Assembly (NCBI GenBank): GCA_028871815.1
Contig: JAGWMJ010000005.1
Coordinates: 62,001 to 126,000 of the forward strand
DNA from: Armatimonadota bacterium
Lineage (GTDB): Bacteria > Armatimonadota > Chthonomonadetes > Chthonomonadales > Chthonomonadaceae
Direction of reading: 5' to 3'
Length of the DNA: 64,000 bases
The position numbers were made by a program, and so were the translations under genes. This document shows positions 56,803-64,000 of the stretch, in pieces. The notes under the pieces were generated by a model, which saw only the letters and a list, made by a program, of their open reading frames with translations, was not told where the DNA came from and did no database searches. The number at the start of each line of letters is the position of its first letter. The first letter of the stretch is position 1.

Positions 56803-57831
56803 CTAATGGGAGTCGCTCTGTTCGGGCGGCGGAGCCGCTTCAATGGCTCGGGGCTCGCCGTGAACGCGTACTTCCGTCAATCCGCGTCTACGTGGTTGTT
56901 GGCCACGCTTTGCTCGAATACGTGCCGCCAGCGCCTGCACCGTTCCCTGTGACGCCTTCAAGGCGTCTTGATAAACGCTCCTTAAAACGTCTGAGGATGG
57001 CGCGGCGCCGTTTTCATAATAGTACTGGGCGCCTTTGCCCACGGTTACCGTGCCGGCGTAGGCGATGGATGCGCGCGCCAGGAATCCGACAAACGGCACC
57101 GCTCCAACGAGTTCACGGGCAATCGCCCGCCAGCCAAAACCGTTGGCCAGAACTGGGCCGAGCTCGGAGGAACGCCGGCGAAAGTCCACGGTCAAGCCAT
57201 TGGCCGCAGCCAGCTTCATGACCATCATCACCTGATTCTTGGTAAGCACCACCATATCGCTGATGCTGTTCACCGGAAGCAGGATCGCGGAGAAAGGAAT
57301 AGCCTCTGCGATTCCGGTCAAAAGAGCAAATTGCGCATTAACGGCGGCGGTGTCGGCGATGATGGCAGCGACCACGTGCGGTCGGAATGCGGGAAATCGC
57401 CTCGCCAGTGCGAGCGCCAACTCGGGGCGTTCATCCAGAATGCGATGGAGCGTGTTCGGCCAGCCACCCAGTTGGACCACGTTAAAGTGGCTCCCTCGAG
57501 CCTCGGCCGCCATCGGGTTGTTTGAAAGATCGATTGTAATGTCGGCGGCCGGCGAGACCCTGGCTGCCTCTCCAAGCGTATCGTACTGGTGAACTGCCTT
57601 CTGCGACTCCGTCGGCGCAATAAGCCGGCGAGCGCCGGAATGCTCCAGCAGTTTGGCAGCCAACGCAGCGCGCTCTTCGCTCGGTCCGACGATGGCAATA
57701 CTTACCGGACGCTCGGCTTCCTGCGCGATCGCGCGAACGGAGACGCTTTTAAGCGTTCCCCAGAAGTTCTTGATGCCGCCAGTACGAACGGCTGCGGTGG
57801 TGAGAGAGCTTGGCATACTGGGCTTACGCAC
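56803..57831 (-). CDS. DUF697-type membrane-associated protein
   Basis: A 342-residue protein. Residues ~45-170 form a Rossmann-like region (VSIAIVGPSEERAALAAKLL) without a complete Walker A. A DUF697-like region follows at about 180-300: ILLPVNSISDMVVLTKNQVMMVMKLA, then AIARELVGAVPFVGFLARASIAYAGTV with a hydrophobic hairpin. Such domains often sit with GTPase domains (YcjF-like); the GTP-binding part here looks degenerate. The C-terminus is basic and Pro-rich. The start is GTG at 57831, with an ATG at codon 6 as alternative. Probably cotranscribed with the PhyH gene. Function unknown. Confidence 0.75.
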   Translation of the reverse strand: MRKPSMPSSLTTAAVRTGGIKNFWGTLKSVSVRAIAQEAERPVSIAIVGPSEERAALAAKLLEHSGARRLIAPTESQKAVHQYDTLGEAARVSPAADITIDLSNNPMAAEARGSHFNVVQLGGWPNTLHRILDERPELALALARRFPAFRPHVVAAIIADTAAVNAQFALLTGIAEAIPFSAILLPVNSISDMVVLTKNQVMMVMKLAAANGLTVDFRRRSSELGPVLANGFGWRAIARELVGAVPFVGFLARASIAYAGTVTVGKGAQYYYENGAAPSSDVLRSVYQDALKASQGTVQALAARIRAKRGQQPRRRGLTEVRVHGEPRAIEAAPPPEQSDSH

Positions 57832-57881
57832 GGGCTGCGCGCTGGGTTTCTGAACGAGCAGTCCCTTAGAGGCCGCCGTTC

Positions 57882-58658
57882 TTAAAGTTTGAAGAGGGAA
57901 TCGGGCAGGCCGACGTTGACTTTGATGTTGGTGTAGGCAGTCTCGCCGGCCTCCTCACCCTCGTTGTTTACCGCCTCTATCCGCGTGGGAAACCAGATTC
58001 CGGGCGCGGCCTGGATCGGATCTCGATAGTAGTAGATAGCGTTGATCTTGCCTTTCTGGCTGTACTCTTCGCGCTTTACCACTACATGTGTTCGCGGGTC
58101 GATCCAGACCAAACGGTGCGATGTATCGCCGAACGAGGCGTGATACTGGAGATTGAAGCAGGCGCACGGGACGCCGTATACGGGCCGCACCCCGAGGAAC
58201 TGTGCCTGAGCTATTGTAAGATAGGCTGGCGAAAGTAGCCCCACATCCAAAAGCGTTTTTCGCTTGCCGGGGCTGTCGCCCAGGTTGCTCACTGTGCGAA
58301 TGCCAACAGCCGGTATCTTGACGTACTGCGTTGCGCCATTGACCACCAGGCTGGCCCTGGCAGGACCCAGGTGCGCATCCAGCCTCAGCATATTCTGTTC
58401 CTTGTAGCGGAGCAGGATGTTGCCCTTCAGTTTGTAGATGCTGCCAAAGTCCTTGTTGATCTTGCGGCCGGCGGCATCGTTGTAGTGCAGCACGTGCAGG
58501 GTGCAAGAAAAGTCCTTCAGGTTGCGGACCAGGTAGTCGGCGATATTCCCGCTGATGTGAGAGCTGCCAGCGGTGGGCACGCTCCGTGCCCCACCCGCGG
58601 TCATCACTGCCGCCAATGTGCAGACTGCAATCGCGCTGACTTTGTCCCGAGTGACCAT
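57882..58658 (-). CDS. LolA/DUF1571-like exported protein
   Basis: Periplasmic or outer-surface protein of 258 residues, with a signal peptide (VSAIAVCTLAAVMTAGGA, about residues 7-24 from the ATG at 58658). The rest is an 11-stranded beta sheet-type fold: IYKLKGNILLRYKEQNMLRLDAHLG and RLVWIDPRTHVVVKREEYSQKG are typical of outer-membrane-lipoprotein-sorting (LolA-like) and DUF1571 families. A longer frame starts at 58709. A lipid- or lipoprotein-carrier role is possible but is not shown. Lies 50 bp upstream of the DUF697 gene, same strand, and 99 bp downstream of dnaE. Confidence 0.78.
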   Translation of the reverse strand: MVTRDKVSAIAVCTLAAVMTAGGARSVPTAGSSHISGNIADYLVRNLKDFSCTLHVLHYNDAAGRKINKDFGSIYKLKGNILLRYKEQNMLRLDAHLGPARASLVVNGATQYVKIPAVGIRTVSNLGDSPGKRKTLLDVGLLSPAYLTIAQAQFLGVRPVYGVPCACFNLQYHASFGDTSHRLVWIDPRTHVVVKREEYSQKGKINAIYYYRDPIQAAPGIWFPTRIEAVNNEGEEAGETAYTNIKVNVGLPDSLFKL

Positions 58659-58757
58659 AAACTGCTCTGCTCCCTGCCGCTTCGCGTTCTGCGTCCGGCG
58701 CTTCTTCATGTTACCTTACGGTGGGTGTGGCGAAAGTGCGCCGCACGGGCGTTTCGC

Positions 58758-61700
58758 TCAATCGGTCCAAACAGTCTGGCTGCCGGTTATGCGCTCTATG
58801 TCGGTGCGGAACGCAGAACCATCATTCACCTTCAGGCCGGTTTGGAGCACGTATTCGGTACCGCTGTGCCGGATGTGGAGCAGCAGTCCGAGTCCACCGG
58901 ACTTCGCCTCATGGCGTCCGACTGCATTGCGAACGGTGGCGAGGTGCGGCTGGCGATCCCCGTGGATCAACACGTGCGCTATGCCGGTACCGGGGCGGGC
59001 ATCGGTCATCGCCTCCACGGAGTTCACGAGGATCTCGATTCTGCGGTCCGCCTCGTCGGTCTCTGTTTCAATCTCAATTACCGACACCTTAGCGCGGACG
59101 GTCACCCAGGCATCGGCCTGAGCTACGGAACCGGTCTCTTCATACGCCCTTGGGAACATGGTGCACGCAATGGCGCCGGTTGGGTCCTCCAACGTGAAGT
59201 GCGCCATCGTCGCCGCTGATTTCTTGACGCGGCGACGGTCGATGCTTGTGATGATTCCGGCAAGGAGGACCTGCTCACCGTGCACGGCATCCGCTAGCTG
59301 CTTTACGAACGTTATGCCTGCGCGGCGAAGCTTCGGCGCCATATCAGCCATGGGATGTCCGGAGATGTACACACCCAAAAGCTCCCGCTCAAGGCTGAGC
59401 AGCTTTGTGCGATGGTACTCGGGCAGCGTGCTTGGTCCATCATCGATCGCGGGCTGGTTGGCATCCTCCTGAACAAACAGCGTCTGGTTGCCCTGCTTTT
59501 CGTTACGCGCGTCGCGCGCGGCACGCCGCATCATGGCATCCAGGCTCTCGGCCATGCCTCTTCGCGTTGTATCGCCAGCCACACCATCCAGCGCACCGCA
59601 ATGCACCAGTGCCTCCAGTACGGCCCGGTTCACAGAGCTCCCTTCCTGCGCTCCCACGCGAGCCATAAACTGTGCGAATGATACGAACGCCCCGCCGCGG
59701 TCGCGTTCGCTCACAATGCGATCAGCGGCGTTCCGGCCTACGCCTCTGATAGCGGTGAGACCAAATCTGATGCTGCCTGAAACGCTTGCTTCGGTCTCCA
59801 GCGCATCGGCTTCCTCCAGAGTAAAATCCGCACCACTGCGGTTGATATCGGGTGGCTCAACGCGCAGGCCCATCCGCCGCGCCTCCTCCACAAACACCGC
59901 AAGTCGGTCACCTTTGTCTTTGAAGCAGTCCATGAGCGCGGCCATGAACTGACGCGGATAGTTTGCCTTGAGCCAGGCCGTCTTGTAGGCAATTTTGGCG
60001 TAGCACACAGCATGCGCTTTGTTGAATCCGTATCCGGCAAACGGCAAAATGAGGTCGAATATCCGCTCGGCGCACTCTGCCGGTACGCCTTTCGCCGCCG
60101 CTCCGTTCAAGAAGGCAGCGCGCTGCTGATCGAGGTCCGTGGCGTTCTTCTTGCCGATGGCGCTTCGGAAAACATCGGCCTGGCCAAGCGAATAGCCGGC
60201 TACAGCACGGGCGATCTCAAGCACCTGCTCCTGGTAGACAATGACGCCGTACGTATCCGCCAGAATCGGGTCGAGAAGCGGGTGGATACTCTTCACCGTC
60301 GACCTTCCGTGACGACAACTGATGAACTTCGAAATCTCGTCAATTGGGCCGGGCCGATAGAGCGCAACCATTGCGGCGAGGTCGCGCACCGATTCCGGCT
60401 TAAGCTCACGGATGTGCTGCCGCATCTTTTCCGATTCAAGCTGAAACACGCCGATGCACTCGCCGCCGCCCAAGAGTTCAAAGGTCCGAGCGTCGGTTTC
60501 GGGCAGCGTGTCGAAGTCGACTTTAGCGCCCGTTGTTGCCTCAATGCTGCGCAGCGTCTGCGCCAGAATTGTAAGGTTGATGAGACCCAGGAAATCCATC
60601 TTTAGCAGCCCGATTTGGGCCAGCATCGGAGCCGGGTACTGCGTCACGCAGAGGCCGGAGTCGGATCGGCCGAGCGCGGTATAGTTGACGAGGGGGTCGC
60701 GCGAGATGATAACGCCGGCGGCATGCACCGATTTGTGCCTTGCGATTCCCTCAAGCTTCTGGGCTACCGAAATCAGGCGCTGTAATTCCGGATCGCGCGA
60801 AACTGCAGTAGCAAACTCCGGCACCTTATCAAGCGCTTCCTGGATCGTGAATGACGAAGCCTTTGGCATCAAGCGGCAGATACTGTCGGCAACATTGTGA
60901 TGCAACCCTAACGCGCGCGCCGAATCCTTGATAGCCGCGCGTGCCGCCATCGTACCAAATGTTGTGATCTGCGCAACGCGCGCTTCGAGCGGATTCTGTT
61001 GGTCCGGACTGTACTTCTGGGTAACGTACTCAATCACTTCGGCGCGCCGAGCATCTTCAAAATCCATGTCCACATCCGGCATCTGCTTGCGTTCCACGTT
61101 CAGGAACCGCTCAAAAGTCAGCCCGAACTCCAGCGGATTCACGTCAACAATACCAACGGCATACGAGACCAGGCTTGCGGCAGCAGAACCGCGAACGCCA
61201 AAAAACATCTTTCGCTGGCGCGCAAACTGTGCAAAATCGCGCACGATGAGAATATACGGCGCAAAGCCGGTCTGCTCAATCACCTGCAACTCCGACGAGA
61301 GGCGACTGCGAACCTCTGCGCCCGGCGTGCCCCCCCAGATGCGCTCCATGCCCTCGTATGCCAGCTGCGAGAGGTATTCGTCGGCCGATTTGCCCTCCGG
61401 CAGGTCCGGATCCGGGAGTGGACAGCGTCCAAACTCGAGCGCGACGTTACAGCGATCGGCAATCTGAACGGTGTTTTCCAGCGCGGCCGGCGTTTCGCGA
61501 AAGAGCGCCGCCATCTGCGCATGGTCCTTCAGATAGAACTCCTTCGTGGCGTACCTTAGCCGTTTGACGTCGGATACGTTCGTGTTGGTTTGAATGCAGA
61601 GAAGGATATCGTGCGGCTCGGCGTCTTCGGCCTCCAAATAGTGCACGTCGTTGGAGCAGACCAGCTGCAGGCGCAGCTCCCGGGCAATTCGTACCAGTTG

Positions 61701-62270
61701 TTCGTTGCAGTGCTGCTGTTCCGGGATGCCGTGGTTTTGCAGCTCAATAAAGTATCGCTCGGGTCCGAACACTTCGCGGTACCAAGCGGCGGCATCCCTC
61801 GCCCGTTCGTAGTCACCATCCAGAATGCCCTGGCACACCTCGCCTGCGAGGCAGGCGCTTGTTACTATAACACCCTCCGAAAACTGCTCCAGTACCTCGC
61901 GGTCGATTCGCGGCTTTCCGTAAAACCCTTCCAGCGCGGCGATTGAGGTGAGCTTGAGAAGATTCCGGTAGCCCTCATTGGTAGCGGCAATCAAAAGCAG
62001 GTGCCATGGGTCACGATCCATCGCTGCCGACTTATCATGCCGTGACCGAGGCGCCATATAGGCCTCAACGCCGAGGAGCGGCTTGATCTTCTCTTCCGCG
62101 CAAGCGATGTAGAATTCCGCCGCGCCGTACATAACTCCGTGATCGGTCAGCGCCAGCGCAGGCATGCCGAGTTGAGCGGCATGCCGGACCAGAGGCTTGA
62201 TCCGGTTAGCGCCATCGAGGAGGCTGTATTCAGAGTGGCAGTGCAGATGGACGAACTGGCTGGAGGCCAT
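58758..62270 (-). CDS. dnaE: DNA polymerase III alpha subunit
   Basis: Replicative DNA polymerase, 1170 residues. The N-terminal PHP domain begins FVHLHCHSEYSLLDG with intact metal-binding histidines (His8, His10) and LTDHGVMYG. The polymerase catalytic aspartates are Asp399 and Asp401 in MPDVDMDFED. The conserved EQVLEIARAVAGYS and GYGFNKAHAVCYA segments lie in the palm/fingers region. A helix-hairpin-helix segment (GIRGVGRNAADRI) and an OB-fold (VLLAGIITSIDRRR, about 1000-1085) follow. This is DnaE, not PolC. The ATG start is supported by the conserved N-terminus. Confidence 0.97.
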   Translation of the reverse strand: MASSQFVHLHCHSEYSLLDGANRIKPLVRHAAQLGMPALALTDHGVMYGAAEFYIACAEEKIKPLLGVEAYMAPRSRHDKSAAMDRDPWHLLLIAATNEGYRNLLKLTSIAALEGFYGKPRIDREVLEQFSEGVIVTSACLAGEVCQGILDGDYERARDAAAWYREVFGPERYFIELQNHGIPEQQHCNEQLVRIARELRLQLVCSNDVHYLEAEDAEPHDILLCIQTNTNVSDVKRLRYATKEFYLKDHAQMAALFRETPAALENTVQIADRCNVALEFGRCPLPDPDLPEGKSADEYLSQLAYEGMERIWGGTPGAEVRSRLSSELQVIEQTGFAPYILIVRDFAQFARQRKMFFGVRGSAAASLVSYAVGIVDVNPLEFGLTFERFLNVERKQMPDVDMDFEDARRAEVIEYVTQKYSPDQQNPLEARVAQITTFGTMAARAAIKDSARALGLHHNVADSICRLMPKASSFTIQEALDKVPEFATAVSRDPELQRLISVAQKLEGIARHKSVHAAGVIISRDPLVNYTALGRSDSGLCVTQYPAPMLAQIGLLKMDFLGLINLTILAQTLRSIEATTGAKVDFDTLPETDARTFELLGGGECIGVFQLESEKMRQHIRELKPESVRDLAAMVALYRPGPIDEISKFISCRHGRSTVKSIHPLLDPILADTYGVIVYQEQVLEIARAVAGYSLGQADVFRSAIGKKNATDLDQQRAAFLNGAAAKGVPAECAERIFDLILPFAGYGFNKAHAVCYAKIAYKTAWLKANYPRQFMAALMDCFKDKGDRLAVFVEEARRMGLRVEPPDINRSGADFTLEEADALETEASVSGSIRFGLTAIRGVGRNAADRIVSERDRGGAFVSFAQFMARVGAQEGSSVNRAVLEALVHCGALDGVAGDTTRRGMAESLDAMMRRAARDARNEKQGNQTLFVQEDANQPAIDDGPSTLPEYHRTKLLSLERELLGVYISGHPMADMAPKLRRAGITFVKQLADAVHGEQVLLAGIITSIDRRRVKKSAATMAHFTLEDPTGAIACTMFPRAYEETGSVAQADAWVTVRAKVSVIEIETETDEADRRIEILVNSVEAMTDARPGTGIAHVLIHGDRQPHLATVRNAVGRHEAKSGGLGLLLHIRHSGTEYVLQTGLKVNDGSAFRTDIERITGSQTVWTD

Positions 62271-62365
62271 TCAGCATCTCGATTCGTGGTTTTGGAGCGT
62301 TTGCCCGCAGTTGCCGGCACGCACCCAATTGCATACCCTAAACCCGATTGGCGCCGGCACGCCTT

Positions 62366-63541
62366 TCAAAACGAATCGTGGATATTCATCGGAGGGCCGG
62401 CGAGGGCGCGTTCCAGCGTCTCCCACGACGTTTGTTCGCTCACATGAACAAGCCCGGCATTGCGGAGTTCCATGAGCGATGGGCTTCCGTAGAATGCCTG
62501 GCTCAGAGCACGAATATCGAGGCTCACCTGCGGATCGGCGTTCGTTGGCACGGCCGTCACGGCGCCACCCGAAAGCTCCACGCGCCAGCAGGCGTTGTTC
62601 CACGGGCAAACGTCGTCGGTTATTTGTACATCAGCCGCGCCTTCAGCGTCGGTTAGCGGCTTCCAGCACCCAAAGGCGCCGGCCACATCCACCACGCGTC
62701 CCATGGCGAGCGGCTCCAAACTGGTGTCGATTCCTATTTCGAAGTCGGTCATCCAGAGTGCGTCGTCTTCCGCGGCGTGCCAGCGGAAGCTGTCAGTCTG
62801 CATATTATGTCGACGCATCAAGCCCAGCAGCGCACGCTTGGCCTGCAGGTTCAGCGCGATGAACTCTCCAACCCTGATACGGCTTCCTTCACCGCCCTTC
62901 CAGGTTACATATCCCTCAACCGGCCCGCTTTGCGGATACCTGTAGGTATAGGTGAACGTGTCATCACTATCATCCAGCCGTTGCTGCCACAACTGCGCTC
63001 CACGGACCAGCATGCCACGATAGCGCGTGGCGTACTGGGCGTACGCCCGCTGAATCGCCGGCCGGTCATCCTCGCCGGCGAGTCGCACATGTTCCGTTTC
63101 GGGCACCAGTCGGAAGTGCCCGGCTGGCATGGTGTAGGTGCGCCGACGCCCTACCCACTCCCATCCAAGCCGGCGGTAGTAGCGATAGGCAAATGGAAAC
63201 AGGATGGAGACGGGCTGCCCAACCTCGCGCATGTGCTCCAGCGCCCGCTGCAATGCGGCGCGGGCGTATCCCTTTCCCCTCGAGGCAGGCAGGCAAACAA
63301 CATCGGCGATGCCGCCCATTCTGCACAAGGATCGCTCTCCAAAAACCTGCTCGAAGTCTATCACCACTGCTTTTGCCTGTAACCCGCAGTCATCCCACAC
63401 ACCGAACGTGGTTCGGTCGAGCGGCTGCGGTCCGCTGCCTGCGCCCTTTCGCATAAACCTGCGGTCGCCGAAGAAAAACGCCTGCGACGTCAGGCGTTCC
63501 GAATCGGTGGCTTCATCGTCCCGGACTTCGCGTACAATCAA
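62366..63541 (-). CDS. Eis-like GNAT N-acetyltransferase
   Basis: A 391-residue enzyme with two GNAT domains and a C-terminal SCP2-like domain. The acetyl-CoA loop is LPASRGKGYARAAL (about 83-96), and a conserved YYRRLGWEWVGRRRTYTMPAG segment follows (about 124-144). The protein ends in phenylalanine (HDSF), like mycobacterial Eis, whose terminal carboxylate acts as general base. Eis-type enzymes multi-acetylate aminoglycosides and lysines; substrate specificity here is unknown. The start is ATG at 63541, divergent from the promoter at 63567. Confidence 0.92.
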   Translation of the reverse strand: MIVREVRDDEATDSERLTSQAFFFGDRRFMRKGAGSGPQPLDRTTFGVWDDCGLQAKAVVIDFEQVFGERSLCRMGGIADVVCLPASRGKGYARAALQRALEHMREVGQPVSILFPFAYRYYRRLGWEWVGRRRTYTMPAGHFRLVPETEHVRLAGEDDRPAIQRAYAQYATRYRGMLVRGAQLWQQRLDDSDDTFTYTYRYPQSGPVEGYVTWKGGEGSRIRVGEFIALNLQAKRALLGLMRRHNMQTDSFRWHAAEDDALWMTDFEIGIDTSLEPLAMGRVVDVAGAFGCWKPLTDAEGAADVQITDDVCPWNNACWRVELSGGAVTAVPTNADPQVSLDIRALSQAFYGSPSLMELRNAGLVHVSEQTSWETLERALAGPPMNIHDSF

Positions 63542-63566
63542 GCCTGATGCTCACTTTCTGTGTTAT

Positions 63567-63595
63567 TGACTTGCGCCACAGAACCTGCGATAATC
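63567..63595 (+). promoter_or_regulatory. Sigma70-type promoter of the right-edge leader
   Basis: -35 TTGACT (63567-63572) and -10 GATAAT (63590-63595), spacing 17 bp. Transcription would begin near 63602, just before a strong Shine-Dalgarno sequence. Confidence 0.7.
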
Positions 63596-63628
63596 CTGGC
63601 TGTGCGCGAAAGGAGGTGGTCGCAGAAC

Positions 63629-63664
63629 ATGAATGACTCTCGACGAGGTGATCGGGCGAGCTAG
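63629..63664 (+). CDS. Possible 11-residue leader peptide
   Basis: Reading frame MNDSRRGDRAS followed by TAG. It is preceded by AAAGGAGGTGG at 63610-63620, complementary to the 16S 3' end over nine bases, with a 9-10-base spacer to the ATG. The strength of that site favours real translation. Three arginine codons (CGA, CGA, CGG) suggest an arginine- or ribosome-stalling-dependent leader. The reading frame overlaps the first hairpin at 63653-63672, the arrangement expected of translational attenuation. No gene it could control lies in the window. Confidence 0.55.
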   Translation: MNDSRRGDRAS

Positions 63665-63672
63665 CCCGTTTT
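63653..63672 (+). terminator. Small hairpin with T tract overlapping the leader-peptide stop
   Basis: Arms CGGGC (63653-63657) and GCCCG (63664-63668) enclose a six-base loop and are followed by TTTT. Ribosome arrival at the stop codon (63662-63664) would block it, which is the classical attenuator layout. The stem is short. Confidence 0.5.
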
Positions 63673-63711
63673 AGCTTCGGTTATGAACGGATGGCCGTCC
63701 GGTCACCCGCA

Positions 63712-63744
63712 GGGCCCGCGAAGAGAACTTCTCTTTGCGGGCCC
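63712..63744 (+). other. Long GC-rich hairpin downstream of the leader peptide
   Basis: Arms gggcccgcgaagagaa (63712-63727) and ttctctttgcgggccc (63729-63744) match with one G-T wobble; the tip must open to make a loop. The following T content is weak (gtccatttgt). It may be a terminator or a stable RNA element. It is too long and regular to be chance. Confidence 0.6.
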
Positions 63745-64000
63745 CGTCCATTTGTGCCGGCGCATTATGATGGCGTCTCGGCAGTACACCAGGGCGTTGT
63801 TCGCCGCGCGCCTTCGCCACGTTGGCGTGCGGTAAAGCCACGGCGTATTGCTTTCGACCGGGATAGAGAAGACCAAACAGTGCGGACACGCGGCGGCAAT
63901 TCGGCATGCTGGCCGCCACATCGGTTCGAACCACGTATCGAGGCAGGCAACTTGAATGGTGCGAGTCGCCCACGGGACCGGGTCGTTCGGCGTCACCAGA
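63745..64000. other. Right edge without a supported gene
   Basis: No plus-strand gene is visible after the leader hairpins. Minus-strand frames of ~100 codons (63671-63973 and 63703-63996) overlap each other in different frames and read through the hairpin, so neither is accepted; one may continue past the edge. Confidence 0.4.

Noticed and set aside
63601-63745. T-box leader.
   Set aside because: No specifier loop and no GGGTGG(T/A)ACCGCG antiterminator motif.
63671-63996. Two minus-strand ~100-codon frames at the right edge, one with a Cys-x-x-Cys.
   Set aside because: They overlap in different frames and pass through the long hairpin; the edge prevents judging continuation.

Overview
The window is chromosomal DNA from a GC-rich bacterium. 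It holds mostly single-copy housekeeping genes (tig-clpP, nadD-rsfS-gmk-coaBC-rodA, sucC, rpoB-rpoC, dnaE, a tRNA-Ser) mixed with accessory genes for polysaccharide assembly, plant-polysaccharide breakdown, large secreted beta-sheet proteins and Fe/2-oxoglutarate dioxygenases. No phage, insertion sequence, integrase, plasmid or CRISPR feature was seen. RpoB and RpoC have a Firmicutes/Chloroflexi-like core with extra insertions. Together with the GH127, PhyH and DUF4382 content, the beta-propeller genes, frequent TTG starts and good sigma70-type promoters, this would fit Armatimonadota or a neighbouring Terrabacteria lineage. That assignment is an inference and is not proven by any marker here.

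Layout. 0.1-3.7 kb (minus strand): NlpC/P60 hydrolase, a basic Ala/Pro-rich protein with its own promoter, trigger factor, ClpP. 3.8-5.6 kb: DUF1361 membrane protein overlapping a Gfo/Idh/MocA oxidoreductase. 5.9-12.1 kb: an exopolysaccharide module behind a clear promoter: Wzz/BY-kinase fusion, Wza-like export protein, terminator, then an O-antigen-ligase-like protein fused to two extracellular beta domains, closed by a very strong terminator. A decayed copy of that gene's 3' end lies about 0.6 kb downstream. 13-18.5 kb: a 1019-residue Asp-box/TIG secreted protein, divergent from a YVTN-type beta-propeller and a DHDPS/N-acetylneuraminate-lyase-family aldolase. 18.7-27.9 kb (minus strand): GH51 and GH127 arabinofuranosidases, a DUF4382/DUF5666 lipoprotein, hypoxanthine phosphoribosyltransferase, prolyl oligopeptidase, PhyH dioxygenase. 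27.9-30 kb: fdhD, a small conserved gene and a short-chain dehydrogenase resembling the C-terminal half of bifunctional rhamnulose-phosphate aldolases. 30-36 kb: an AddB/AddA-like helicase-nuclease pair. 36-38.5 kb: sparse DNA with a VOC protein, a hairpin cluster and a probably leaderless DinB gene. 38.7-45.4 kb: tRNA-Ser, PIG-L deacetylase and a tightly overlapped housekeeping operon. 45.4-56 kb: sucC divergent from rpoB-rpoC. 56-63.5 kb (minus strand): Eis-like acetyltransferase, dnaE, an outer-membrane-type lipoprotein-carrier-like protein, a DUF697 protein and a second PhyH protein. 63.5-64 kb: a promoter followed by a leader with a strong Shine-Dalgarno site, an 11-codon reading frame and two hairpins.

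The observations most worth following up: the O-antigen ligase/beta-domain fusion with its decayed paralogous fragment; RpoB carrying Ala and Lys at the positions of the classical rifampicin contacts His526 and Arg529; an 89-residue insertion at the RpoC trigger loop; a PhyH protein with His-x-Gly where His-x-Asp is usual, as in Fe/2OG halogenases; and the attenuator-like leader at the right edge. No single region can be called a new system from the sequence alone.
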